A DNA stretch of 64,000 nucleotides, taken from Oscillospiraceae bacterium (GTDB lineage Bacteria; Bacillota; Clostridia; Oscillospirales; SIG627). The notes beneath the pieces are model-generated. The model was not told where the DNA came from. It made no database searches and saw nothing but the letters and a program-made list of their open reading frames with translations. This document shows, in pieces, positions 36,519-45,171 of the stretch (its first letter is position 1; each line of letters opens with the position of its first letter). The stretch covers positions 59,191-123,190 of the forward strand of contig JAYFRN010000011.1 in NCBI GenBank assembly GCA_034925865.1, given 5' to 3'. The translations under genes and the position numbers were made by a program.

Positions 36519-37919
36519 TTACCGGAATCTCGCTTTTTTTGATTTTCCTGATGCCTTGCGAGAAAGAACCAGCACAGAAACAAACAGTATTATAAAGGCA
36601 AACAAAATAATAAGGAGTATCAGAAAAGGTCGATCTTCAAAGAGCTTTTGAAGATCATCGGCGCCAATACGCGTATCCTTACCCGGTTCGGACTGATTAT
36701 CGGATTTCCCGGGCTGCGCTATTCCGGAGGATATTGCCGGAACAGACATAGAATTCATTAAACGTGTTTCACCAAAGCACTTCCCGTTATAATATACATA
36801 TAAATTTCCGATGGTTCCGGGAGCAAGGGGAGCAAGCAGCGTTTCAGGCATAGAATATACAAGCTCCGCTTCCTTATCAATCGGGAGTAATGCGTATACA
36901 GAATTCTCTGAAAAAATATCTATGCTGTCCGCGTTTCCGTTTCTTACACGTTCCGTTTTCAGCTTTTCGTTTTCTGTAATTATTTGGCGGTACGCAAAAT
37001 GTGAAAACGCATATTCGTAAAGGCTTTTTGTATCGGCATATGTAAGATTTGCCTGTTCGCTTGAAACGGCAGGCTGGTCAAGATTCGCACCCATCAATAC
37101 CAATATATATTTTTCCCCATCTTTTTCTGCCATAGACATAAGGCATCTGCCTGCCGCGGCGGTAAATCCGCTTTTTATTCCCTTCATATATTTATAATAT
37201 TCATCGTTTTTATTAAGCAGCATCGAAATTGTATATTCAATTTTTCTTTCTTTTGTCTTATCGGTAGCGGGAATGGTATATTCCGGAGTAGAAATAATTT
37301 CATTGAAAAGAGGAAATTTTAAAGCATATTTTATAAAAAGGCTCATATCTGCAGGAGATGTATAATGATTGTCGTCATGCAAACCATGAGGATTCATGAA
37401 ATTAGTATTTTCAGCTCCCAGTTCTTTCGCTTTTGCATTCATTTTTTCAACAAAATCCGATATTTTTCCGCCTCCGAAATAATAGGCCAGTAATGTGGCC
37501 GAATCGCATGCGCTCGGTAGCATCAACGAATAAAGCAGATCCTTTACAGTCAGAACTTCGCCTGCCTTCAATGCTATATTTGATCCTCCAACCTTATAGA
37601 TTTCGTCAAATATACTTGTATCAGACGGAACAATTATCTTTTCTTCCGCCGGGTCTCCGCATTCTTCAAGCACAATAATCGCAGTCATGATTTTTGTAAG
37701 TGACGCAGGATACATTCTTCTGTCGGCATTTTTTGCGTATACAACAGTATCCGTGTTCAGATTCAACATATATGCCCCGCGTGAATATATTTCATAATCC
37801 GTAGGCACATACGCACCGTTATATTCCGCTCCGGCAGAAACGGAAATAGGCAATACGCAATTGACAAAATTAATAATTATGAATATAATCAGAACTATAG
37901 AGGTCGTTTTTTTATTCAT
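36519..37919 (-). CDS. D-alanyl-D-alanine carboxypeptidase, DacF-like (PBP5 family)
   Basis: A 466-residue penicillin-binding protein: signal peptide (1-30), S11 peptidase domain with SxxK in ASLTKIMTAI and KSG in KGIKSGFTAAAGRC, a beta domain, and a C-terminal membrane anchor (LILLIILFAFIILFVSVLVL) with a basic tail. It trims the last D-Ala from peptidoglycan stems. The second active-site motif, normally SxN, reads SAC (LPSACDSATLL), so the Asn is replaced by Cys. GAAAGGTATTCAG precedes the ATG. Such proteins in spore formers often act in vegetative wall or cortex. Confidence 0.9.
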   Translation of the reverse strand: MNKKTTSIVLIIFIIINFVNCVLPISVSAGAEYNGAYVPTDYEIYSRGAYMLNLNTDTVVYAKNADRRMYPASLTKIMTAIIVLEECGDPAEEKIIVPSDTSIFDEIYKVGGSNIALKAGEVLTVKDLLYSLMLPSACDSATLLAYYFGGGKISDFVEKMNAKAKELGAENTNFMNPHGLHDDNHYTSPADMSLFIKYALKFPLFNEIISTPEYTIPATDKTKERKIEYTISMLLNKNDEYYKYMKGIKSGFTAAAGRCLMSMAEKDGEKYILVLMGANLDQPAVSSEQANLTYADTKSLYEYAFSHFAYRQIITENEKLKTERVRNGNADSIDIFSENSVYALLPIDKEAELVYSMPETLLAPLAPGTIGNLYVYYNGKCFGETRLMNSMSVPAISSGIAQPGKSDNQSEPGKDTRIGADDLQKLFEDRPFLILLIILFAFIILFVSVLVLSRKASGKSKKARFR

Positions 37920-37999
37920 CTGAATACCTTTCGCGACGCGGATATATGCGTCATAGGATTTTTAAATTAATATTATTGGTGTTAACAGGAGACAGCAAT

Positions 38000-38992
38000 A
38001 TGGAGTATTCTAAAAAAACGCTATATGAAATATTTCATGGCATTCACGAGCTTGTCTTTACTGATACCGGAATTTGGCCAGCGCGAATGACATTGCGTCA
38101 GCGTGAATATTTCACTTCAAAAAACGAAAGCTTCGCAATGCGCGCATACTGTGATTCAGGAATATATATGGATTTCTATACCGATGCCGAAAGAATATCC
38201 TTTGATTATACGTTCGGACTTGCGTACCGAAAGCAGGTCGCGTTTGATATATATGAAAATGACGTTCTTGTTTATTCATATATGTGCCGCGGTGAATCAA
38301 GCGGTCGGATAGAATATATTCCGAATTCAAAAAGCCCGAGAATAACAGTTTATTTTCCTTGCATAGCTCAGATCTTTGTTTCAAATCTTTCGCTTGGCTG
38401 TGTGTGTTCCGTTAAAAGAACAGGCAAAAAGCTGATGTTTTTAGGAGATTCCATCGCGCAGGGCGTCGATTGCGGGAGTCATCCTTCAATGAATCTGCCA
38501 AATTTATATTCACGCTTTGAAGACTGTGAATATATAAATCTCGCTGTCGGAAGTGCGATGTTCTGTCCGGATTTTATCGATCAAACATTGAATTTTGTCC
38601 CGGATGTGATTTTTGTCGCATACGGCGCAAACGACACCGCTCTTACCGTTTCCGATAATTTTGTCAGACAAAACACAGACAGGTTTTTTTCTGTTTTACG
38701 TGATACATATTCAGGAATACCCATCATCGCAATAAGCCCTATCTGGTATTACCGTGAAGCTCCGTTATGCGTGAATCCCTTTAAAAAGGAGGACACCGAC
38801 AGGTGGGCATTGGTATATTCAGTTATTGAAAGCTGTTGTGAAAAATATGGTATAAAATATATATGCGGCAGAACACTTATGCCTCATTTGCAGGATTTTT
38901 ACCGCACAGATGATCCTCATCCAACCGAAATCGGATTTTCATTATATGCTTCCGAGCTATACCGTGTCACAAAAAATTTTATTTTTACCTGA
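38000..38992 (+). CDS. SGNH/GDSL-family hydrolase (carbohydrate esterase-like)
   Basis: A protein of about 330 residues with an N-terminal beta-sandwich-like region (residues 1-140) and a C-terminal SGNH domain: block I GDSIAQGVD (nucleophile Ser), GANDTA block III, and DDPHPTEIGF with the catalytic Asp/His. The layout resembles two-domain deacetylases of plant polysaccharides. No signal peptide is seen, so it is probably cytoplasmic. The ATG at 38000 has AGGAGA 7 bp upstream; an upstream frame opening at 37946 is not used. Its 3' end overlaps the convergent polyprenyl synthase gene by 8 bp. Confidence 0.82.
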   Translation: MEYSKKTLYEIFHGIHELVFTDTGIWPARMTLRQREYFTSKNESFAMRAYCDSGIYMDFYTDAERISFDYTFGLAYRKQVAFDIYENDVLVYSYMCRGESSGRIEYIPNSKSPRITVYFPCIAQIFVSNLSLGCVCSVKRTGKKLMFLGDSIAQGVDCGSHPSMNLPNLYSRFEDCEYINLAVGSAMFCPDFIDQTLNFVPDVIFVAYGANDTALTVSDNFVRQNTDRFFSVLRDTYSGIPIIAISPIWYYREAPLCVNPFKKEDTDRWALVYSVIESCCEKYGIKYICGRTLMPHLQDFYRTDDPHPTEIGFSLYASELYRVTKNFIFT

Positions 38993-40082
38993 TTCGGAAT
39001 ATCATCATATCCGCCCAATCATTCAGAAGCTCCTTATATTCTGAATCCTGAACAACCGTAAGCTTTTTACGCGCGGAAGCGATATATTCGCTTCCGCGTT
39101 TTTTCGCATATTCGATTCCGCCGGAATTTATAAGAATTGACACAGCTTTTTTTATATCGTCAGAACCGGCATTCCGGTTTCCGACAACCGATCTTAAAAT
39201 CTGCTTATTATCTTCTGAAGCGTTATTATAACCATATCTCAATACAAGAGTATTCTTCCCTTCCCGGATATCTCCGCCTATGGGTTTCCCGAGTGTTTCT
39301 TCATCGGAGATTATGCCAAGCACATCATCCGCAAGCTGAAAAGCGACTCCGCAATCCTCAGCAAAGCCTCTTAGAGCTTCAGGGATCTCCGATGAATCAT
39401 CTGACAAATCCAATCCGATAATCGCTCCGCATACAGCGGCATATCCGAAGAGCTCGCCGGTCTTTTTACGCATTATATCAATTATTTTATCTTCCGTAAT
39501 GGTGAGCATTGAGTCAAGATTTTTTGTCACGATTCCAAAACGCGTGTCAAGCGCCTCGCCTTCCAGCAAGGAGCCCGTAAGCCTGTCTTCCATCAGAGTG
39601 ACAAGCTTTAACTTAATCGTATCAGAAACGCCCTTCATTGAGCTAATGACCGATATGGCCGCCGCGTGAAGCGCGTCTCCGGAAAGTATTGCGTTTGCGG
39701 CACCGTATTTATCTGCATCTTCTCGTGAAATTACGCCTGAAATAAGCTCCGGCATCTCGTCAGATGTCGCTTTATGCACGCTGGGTCCTCCTCGGCGAAC
39801 ATTGTCGCCGTCTATGAGATCGTCATGTATAAGCGTCCAATTATGATAAAGCTCAACGGCACAAGCAGCGGGAAGAGCGCGCAAAACGGCATCGGCGCCG
39901 CCTGTCGCTCCGGCGCAAAGGGAAAGAATACCTGGGCGCAGCCTTTTTCCGCCGCGCTCAAAATACATTCCGACGCCTCGCTTAAGCTCGGGAGGAGCGA
40001 TATACTTGAATTCCAATGACGAATAGTATTCATTTACCGCCGCGCTTGTTTTTTTCAGAAAATTATCAAATCTAGTCTTCAT
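38985..40082 (-). CDS. Polyprenyl diphosphate synthase family protein
   Basis: A trans-isoprenyl diphosphate synthase, 365 residues, which would condense IPP with allylic diphosphates. The first aspartate-rich motif is intact (LIHDDLIDGDNVRRGGPSVH). The second reads FQLADDVLGI, with Gly where the final Asp of DDxxD normally stands. The start overlaps the stop of the upstream HTH-like gene (ATGA). Product chain length (C15, C20 or longer) is not decidable. It sits far from any isoprenoid gene but in one unit with a cell-wall enzyme, so a lipid-carrier role is conceivable. Confidence 0.85.
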   Translation of the reverse strand: MKTRFDNFLKKTSAAVNEYYSSLEFKYIAPPELKRGVGMYFERGGKRLRPGILSLCAGATGGADAVLRALPAACAVELYHNWTLIHDDLIDGDNVRRGGPSVHKATSDEMPELISGVISREDADKYGAANAILSGDALHAAAISVISSMKGVSDTIKLKLVTLMEDRLTGSLLEGEALDTRFGIVTKNLDSMLTITEDKIIDIMRKKTGELFGYAAVCGAIIGLDLSDDSSEIPEALRGFAEDCGVAFQLADDVLGIISDEETLGKPIGGDIREGKNTLVLRYGYNNASEDNKQILRSVVGNRNAGSDDIKKAVSILINSGGIEYAKKRGSEYIASARKKLTVVQDSEYKELLNDWADMMIFRIR

Positions 40083-40441
40083 CGGTTTGATAAAAAATCC
40101 ATGAAATCACATATCATTTTTCTTTGTCCGATTGACAAGGAAAGAAATTGTTCATAAAACAAATCGCCCTGTTTAATGGAGTTCGAGCTGACCGGCAGTC
40201 TTTTTTCATTTCCGAAATTTACTCCCGCACAGAATAATAAATCATCATAGGCAATATCGTTTAAAGAATTCTGAGCAAGCTTTTTAATAAGCTTTACGCG
40301 GGGCGGATTTTCCTGCTGCATCTGGGCAAGCTTACGCATCTGTACATAACTGATATCGCTGTCAAGCGAAAACTGTCTCCAGCTTCGATCGCCGCGCGCA
40401 CGGTCAAGAATTATTGAAAACAGCTTTTTATTGAAACTCAT
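40079..40441 (-). CDS. Small HTH-like protein of unknown function
   Basis: A 120-residue protein, MSFNKKLFSIILDRARGDRS at the start. Residues about 10-60 (WRQFSLDSDISYVQMRKLAQ and following PPRVKLIKKLAQNS) read like a divergent XRE-type helix-turn-helix with a downstream helical part. Both ends overlap neighbours by 4 bp (ATGA), so it is translated together with the wall-enzyme fusion upstream and the polyprenyl synthase downstream. It may be a regulator of this unit; this is not proven. Confidence 0.65.
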   Translation of the reverse strand: MSFNKKLFSIILDRARGDRSWRQFSLDSDISYVQMRKLAQMQQENPPRVKLIKKLAQNSLNDIAYDDLLFCAGVNFGNEKRLPVSSNSIKQGDLFYEQFLSLSIGQRKMICDFMDFLSNR

Positions 40442-43422
40442 TTTTTTATACTCTCCTTGAGTCTGATATACCTGTTATTTATATTTTCAAGAAAGCTTCC
40501 CCACAGACCGCGTTCGCGTATTTCCTGCGGACAATTCTTTCCGTTAAAATCATAATGCTGCTTGATACTGCTCATGGTCAGATTGTTTTTTATCATTAGC
40601 TCTGCCACAAGCTGAGCCGCATTATCGAGCGCCGCATAAAAATCGCCGCCTTCATTGACGCATATTTCAATGCCAATTCCGTAGGCATTGCCTTCACCCC
40701 ATCCGCCGTCTCCGGCGTGAAAGGCTCTTTCATTATCCGGTATATGCTGATAAATCGAATGATCGTCAACGGTATAATGCCACGAGGTAGTCGAACTATA
40801 TGTAGACTTATGTATATATTCGTTGTGCATCTTTGCATCCGCGGTAGATGAATAATTGCCTGTATTATGAATTACGATCCACTTTTTCGTGGTCACATCT
40901 CCCGGACGGCCGAGTGTATCCTCGTCAATATAATCGACTATTACGTCAAGCATTTCAGAGGTCCCTTCTCCGATACGGAAAGAACCGGTTTCCGGCCTTT
41001 TTTGAATTATATATACTATTCCGTTCCAGGCACGTAAAAATTCGTCCTTTTTATATTCGCGCAACGCGCTTTCATCGTCAGATGAACAGGGATCGTTTAC
41101 TATATAGTACATTTGCCCGTCTTTGGTTTCAAAGCCGATAACACAGAGAAGATGCCCCGCGGGATATGCCGACGTAGAACCTTTAAGTTCATCGACGCTT
41201 GATGTTGCAATCGAACAAACAACAGGAGTGCCCGCGATAACAGCGCTTTCCAGTGCCGCGTCATTATACAAATCGACATAAGCAAAGAATCCATTTTCAG
41301 CGGCATATGCCACATTGAACGACCAGTTGCCGTATATTCCCTCGGCATTGTCCTTCACCCCCGCGGCTACCGAAGCGGTAGGAATGTTTTTACCCAAATA
41401 ATCCAAAACAATCGAAAGTGATGTCGGGCTGCATATTACGCTTCCTATATCGGGGATTTTATTCTGAGAGCGCGGTGAGGTGTCCAGTTTTATTGAGGTA
41501 ACTCCGCTGCTCCGGCGGTCAGTAAAGGATGCTGACGGTTCTCCGTCGGTCGTGAATGTGATATTATATATTTCGGGAGAGAAGGATGACCCTCGTGTTA
41601 TCTCAGCCCGCACTATTACACGGCCTGTAATCTGCGAACGAACTAAAAGAGTGTCTATATCAAGCGAAGCATCGTTATCGGAACGTGAAGCACTCGCGTT
41701 TTCAGTTTTTTTCGCGCTGCGCGTTCCCCAGGAATAATAATCTGTAAACGTCCCGTCTTTCCTTTCAAGAGCAACGGATAAGGATATTTTTCCGCCTCTG
41801 AGCGAAGCGTTCCAGGAAAGATACAGCTTTTTAAATGCTCCTATGTCGATCGGATTGGATACGAATGTGCCGATATCCGCCTTTGGCCTTAAAGATATCA
41901 TATTGCCGGAAGATATTGTGCCGTCATATTTACCGTTTAACTCACAAGCGGTAAATATTTTTGCGCGGTATGTAAGATCGATTTCGGGTTTATACATTTC
42001 AGGTTTCACAACAGAGGCAGGCGGATATGACTCCAGTTTTGTTTCACGCTTTTTTACCGCGTAAAATTTTTTATATGCCTCTTCTTCTCCTTTTTCTTTA
42101 ATAATACCTGGAAGTTCAAGTGAAAGGTAAAGCTCGGCTTCTTTGAAAATACTGTTTATTCTTTTGGTATACGGAGTCGCTTCACTTCTTGCGGCGGTCT
42201 TTCCGTCATTTTCGGTATGGTATAATATAGAAAAGCTTGCTTGTGTTTTTGCGAAAATCAGTTTATCCGATACGAACGATCCATCACGTAAAGGCCAGCC
42301 AAGAGGGATTGAATAATGCTGTTCTTCTTCCGCTTCATTATCTTCTGAAAGGATATTCACGCCGAAAAACGCAAGCTCGGTTTGCTTGATTCCGAAAAGG
42401 TCAAGAACCGTCGGGTAAATATCTGTACTTCCGCATATCGCTTTATAATTCTTTGGATTGATACCGTCATAATATATCGCGAGAGGAGCGTGAAAATAAT
42501 CTTCGGCGGTATATTTTTGATCTTCGGGCATTATTGAATTAATTGAAGTAACATCTGATTTTTTATTGTAATCAATTGCGCTCCCGCCGCCGACAAGAAT
42601 TATAACTGTGTTTTCCAAAAGTCCTTTATTTTTCAATGTGTCCGTAAACGCTCCGAATTTACCGTCAGCTTTTACGACAACCGCTCCATACGCGCCGGCA
42701 AGTCCGGTTTTCTCTGTCGAAGCAGAGCAAAAGGGATATTCAATTGAAGCGTCTTCTATGTATACAAATACGGATTCTTTACTTTCTGAGATATATTTAG
42801 CCGCCGCGTCATAAGCGGATGAAGCGGCAGCGGTATTGTTTACATCAAATCCTAGAAGCTTGAAAAGTTTGTCTCTGCCGCCCAGATGCGAGTCGCATGT
42901 AAAAAAAGCCGAAGCGGAAGAAAAACCGTTTTCTTTAAGCACCGAAGAAAGAGAAATGATACTTTTTTCTGATAAATATGACAACGCGTCCGAAAGAGCC
43001 GGGGAAGGAACGGATGTGTTTATTACAAAATCAGTGTCAGTCGGAGTATATCCGCCGAACGAATAATAATTATCGAAACAACTCGATGAATTTATGAATG
43101 ATGTGATTTTAGGCGCGAAGCCTGCGTCTGTCACAGCGCGGCAAAGCGAATCAATTTTTACAATAACCAGATTCTTGCCTTTTTGTGAACCGAACAAAGG
43201 CGAAATTACATAATTATTGTTAATAGCGCCGTCATAATTGCCTTTGAGATCGAATATGCCGAGTGTCTCCGCCGGATCCTCCGGAATAGGATTAAATGCG
43301 GGAACCGAAGCCGGGCTTATCGCAGACATCGTTATGGAAAACAATATCATAGCCGCGAACAAAGCGGCCTGTATATATGTAATAATGTTTGATGCCGAAG
43401 GCTTTTTTTCAGATAGCTTCAT
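40438..43422 (-). CDS. Membrane-anchored fusion: degenerate LTA-synthase/sulfatase-like domain + C39-like peptidase + zinc amidase
   Basis: A protein of about 994 residues exposed outside the membrane. An N-terminal anchor (ITYIQAALFAAMILFSITMS) is followed by four parts. (1) Roughly 60-400: LtaS/sulfatase-like fold (NLVIVKIDSLCR, FGGYTPTDTDFVINTSV) in which the usual GDH metal motif reads VIILVGGGSAIDY. (2) A beta-sandwich near SWNASLRGGK. (3) A C39-like peptidase with Cys in ICSPTSLS, His in AGHLLCVIGF and Asp in YIVNDPCSS. (4) An Amidase_2 domain with zinc ligands in VIHNTGN, SWHYTV and HYDFNGKNCP. The start is uncertain: frames open at 43449/43446, but the ATG at 43422 fits the anchor best. 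It ends with an ATGA overlap into the HTH-like gene. It likely cuts peptidoglycan amide bonds. Confidence 0.8.
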   Translation of the reverse strand: MKLSEKKPSASNIITYIQAALFAAMILFSITMSAISPASVPAFNPIPEDPAETLGIFDLKGNYDGAINNNYVISPLFGSQKGKNLVIVKIDSLCRAVTDAGFAPKITSFINSSSCFDNYYSFGGYTPTDTDFVINTSVPSPALSDALSYLSEKSIISLSSVLKENGFSSASAFFTCDSHLGGRDKLFKLLGFDVNNTAAASSAYDAAAKYISESKESVFVYIEDASIEYPFCSASTEKTGLAGAYGAVVVKADGKFGAFTDTLKNKGLLENTVIILVGGGSAIDYNKKSDVTSINSIMPEDQKYTAEDYFHAPLAIYYDGINPKNYKAICGSTDIYPTVLDLFGIKQTELAFFGVNILSEDNEAEEEQHYSIPLGWPLRDGSFVSDKLIFAKTQASFSILYHTENDGKTAARSEATPYTKRINSIFKEAELYLSLELPGIIKEKGEEEAYKKFYAVKKRETKLESYPPASVVKPEMYKPEIDLTYRAKIFTACELNGKYDGTISSGNMISLRPKADIGTFVSNPIDIGAFKKLYLSWNASLRGGKISLSVALERKDGTFTDYYSWGTRSAKKTENASASRSDNDASLDIDTLLVRSQITGRVIVRAEITRGSSFSPEIYNITFTTDGEPSASFTDRRSSGVTSIKLDTSPRSQNKIPDIGSVICSPTSLSIVLDYLGKNIPTASVAAGVKDNAEGIYGNWSFNVAYAAENGFFAYVDLYNDAALESAVIAGTPVVCSIATSSVDELKGSTSAYPAGHLLCVIGFETKDGQMYYIVNDPCSSDDESALREYKKDEFLRAWNGIVYIIQKRPETGSFRIGEGTSEMLDVIVDYIDEDTLGRPGDVTTKKWIVIHNTGNYSSTADAKMHNEYIHKSTYSSTTSWHYTVDDHSIYQHIPDNERAFHAGDGGWGEGNAYGIGIEICVNEGGDFYAALDNAAQLVAELMIKNNLTMSSIKQHYDFNGKNCPQEIRERGLWGSFLENINNRYIRLKESIKK

Positions 43423-43623
43423 AATAATCAATAATCTCTCATTCATCAATCATTTTATTCGTATATAATAACAAAAACATCGCGATAATTCAAGAGCTTA
43501 TATATTAATTTTATATTCCTGTTTTATATTTTTATGATTTAAAATTGTAAAGGTTTAAACTAAAATAAATTCGCCGCGGAATAAACCGCGGCGAATTTTA
43601 ATAAAATAAAATATATTGATATT

Positions 43624-44067
43624 TTAATTATTTATATTCTGACTGACAAATTCAAGTTTGGCAATTTTTAAGTTTATATCAATTTCATCAAGATCATATT
43701 TATAAATAGCGCTTGCTCCTGATAAAATGTCTTTAAGATCATTTTTAAGTACATCAATACTATGCTGTTTGACAGAATTATTGCTTGAATTATCCGCATA
43801 ATAATTATTAAATAACGCTTCAAGTTCTCTGAATTTTTTATCAGCAATATCGGTATTTTGCGGACTGCCGCAGCTGAATGATGAATAATCATTCAAAGCC
43901 TGAATATCATCAAAATAATCGTTTATGAATTTTTTAATTTCCGTTCTTTGAAATACAAATAATATTTGCTCGGATACTATGTATAGCAATGCAAGAAATA
44001 TCACTGAATAAAGCAGGATTTTCGGCTTTGAATATTTATTTGTTAACATTATCAAAAAAGCTTTCAT
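43624..44067 (-). CDS. Single-pass membrane protein, unknown function
   Basis: A 147-residue protein with one N-terminal membrane segment (ILLYSVIFLALLYIVSEQIL) and a polar, Asn/Asp-rich, probably helical extracytoplasmic part containing one Cys (YSSFSCGSPQN). Base composition is A/T-rich like the surrounding gap. The start is weakly supported (GGA 8 bp upstream). No family is recognised. Confidence 0.5.
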   Translation of the reverse strand: MKAFLIMLTNKYSKPKILLYSVIFLALLYIVSEQILFVFQRTEIKKFINDYFDDIQALNDYSSFSCGSPQNTDIADKKFRELEALFNNYYADNSSNNSVKQHSIDVLKNDLKDILSGASAIYKYDLDEIDINLKIAKLEFVSQNINN

Positions 44068-44177
44068 GTTTTATTCCGATCTACATTGATTTAGATTTAT
44101 ATTATTAATCCATCATTGAGCTTAAGAGTTTTTTGTACAATGAGATATGTATATTTTATCATTTATGCGCTCCATAT

Positions 44178-44268
44178 AACTAAATAAATACCGTCAAGAA
44201 AGAAAAGACTCTGGTATATGGGCTTTTCTTTCTTATAAAACAAGAATTATTTAATTTCTGTTTTAATA
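44178..44268 (+). repeat. Dispersed palindromic element, copy D
   Basis: The core hairpin reads AAGAAAGAAAAG with CTTTTCTTTCTT. Compared with the other copies, one G-C pair became A-T on both sides. Loop ACTCTGGTATATGGG is unchanged. Outer arms (AACTAAATAAATACCG, AATTATTTAATTTCTG) are more diverged. Confidence 0.85.
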
Positions 44269-44342
44269 ATATATATTGAAACAAATTTTCTTTACGCGAA
44301 CAGATATACAGTATTATTTTTAACTCATATCATTTATATTAT

Positions 44343-44371
44343 TTGACATTGGCTCAACGATTTGTTATAAT
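44343..44371 (+). promoter_or_regulatory. Sigma-A promoter of radC-uvrB-uvrA
   Basis: TTGACA (44343-44348), 17 bp, TATAAT (44366-44371), a perfect consensus about 50 bp before radC. No LexA box was recognised next to it. Confidence 0.9.
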
Positions 44372-44422
44372 ATATTGATTACATTTATATATCTTCCATG
44401 AGCTTTAAGGAGCGGTAAACCT

Positions 44423-45148
44423 ATGGCACAGGAGCCCAAGGAAAAAAATATACATTCGCGTCACAGAGCGCGCGTAAAGCAACGGTTTCTTGACGAAGGA
44501 CTTGATTCCTTCGCACCGCACAACGTGATAGAGCTGCTGCTTTTTTATTCTGTTCCTTTCACGGACACCAACGATACCGCGCACGCGCTTATAGATAAAT
44601 ATGGCTCTGTCGCCGGCGTCCTCGACGCTCCTTACGACGACCTGTTATCCGTACCCGGCGTTGGAGAACACACTGCGCTTCTGTTAAAGCTCATTCCCGC
44701 CCTTTCAAAGCGATATTGCGAAGATAAATTCTCAATAGGAGACACTCTTCCCGATTATGACAGAATCGGCGCGTATTTAGTATCGAAATATGTCGGATGT
44801 CAGGACGAAAAGGTCGTCGCTCTTTTCCTGGACAATAGCCTCAGGGTCATATGCGATGAAATCATTTTTGAAGGAAGCGTAAACTCCGCTCACCTTTCCA
44901 TGCGCAAACTTGCAGAGACCACAATACTAAAAAAAGCGTCTGCGGTGATACTTGCACATAATCACCCGTCAGGGTTGCCGATCGCGTCTCAGGACGATCT
45001 CGATACCACAAGAAAGCTAAGAGGCTTTCTTGCCTCGCTTCAGGTCACTCTGCTAGATCATTTTATTGTTGCCGAAAATAAATATACAAGTATAAGCAAA
45101 GATTATTTTTTAAGATATATAGCTCAGTATTCTGCCGATAAAATTTAA
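44423..45148 (+). CDS. radC: RadC-family JAB-domain protein
   Basis: A 241-residue protein: N-terminal helix-hairpin-helix region (LSVPGVGEHTALLLKLIP) and a JAB/MPN metal domain with LAHNHPSGLPIASQDDLDTT (HxHPSG and Asp ligands). RadC proteins were linked to DNA repair and recombination, but the real function is unsettled. AAGGAGCGG precedes the ATG. It heads a probable transcript with uvrB and uvrA. Confidence 0.93.
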   Translation: MAQEPKEKNIHSRHRARVKQRFLDEGLDSFAPHNVIELLLFYSVPFTDTNDTAHALIDKYGSVAGVLDAPYDDLLSVPGVGEHTALLLKLIPALSKRYCEDKFSIGDTLPDYDRIGAYLVSKYVGCQDEKVVALFLDNSLRVICDEIIFEGSVNSAHLSMRKLAETTILKKASAVILAHNHPSGLPIASQDDLDTTRKLRGFLASLQVTLLDHFIVAENKYTSISKDYFLRYIAQYSADKI

Positions 45149-45171
45149 ATTTATAATAAGGTGAGCTCAAA

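Larger units (their letters stand above)
44068..44422. other. Divergent intergenic region with palindromic repeat copy D and radC promoter
   Basis: This 355-bp A/T-rich gap contains one full palindromic element (44178-44268) and a consensus promoter (44343-44371). Confidence 0.7.
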
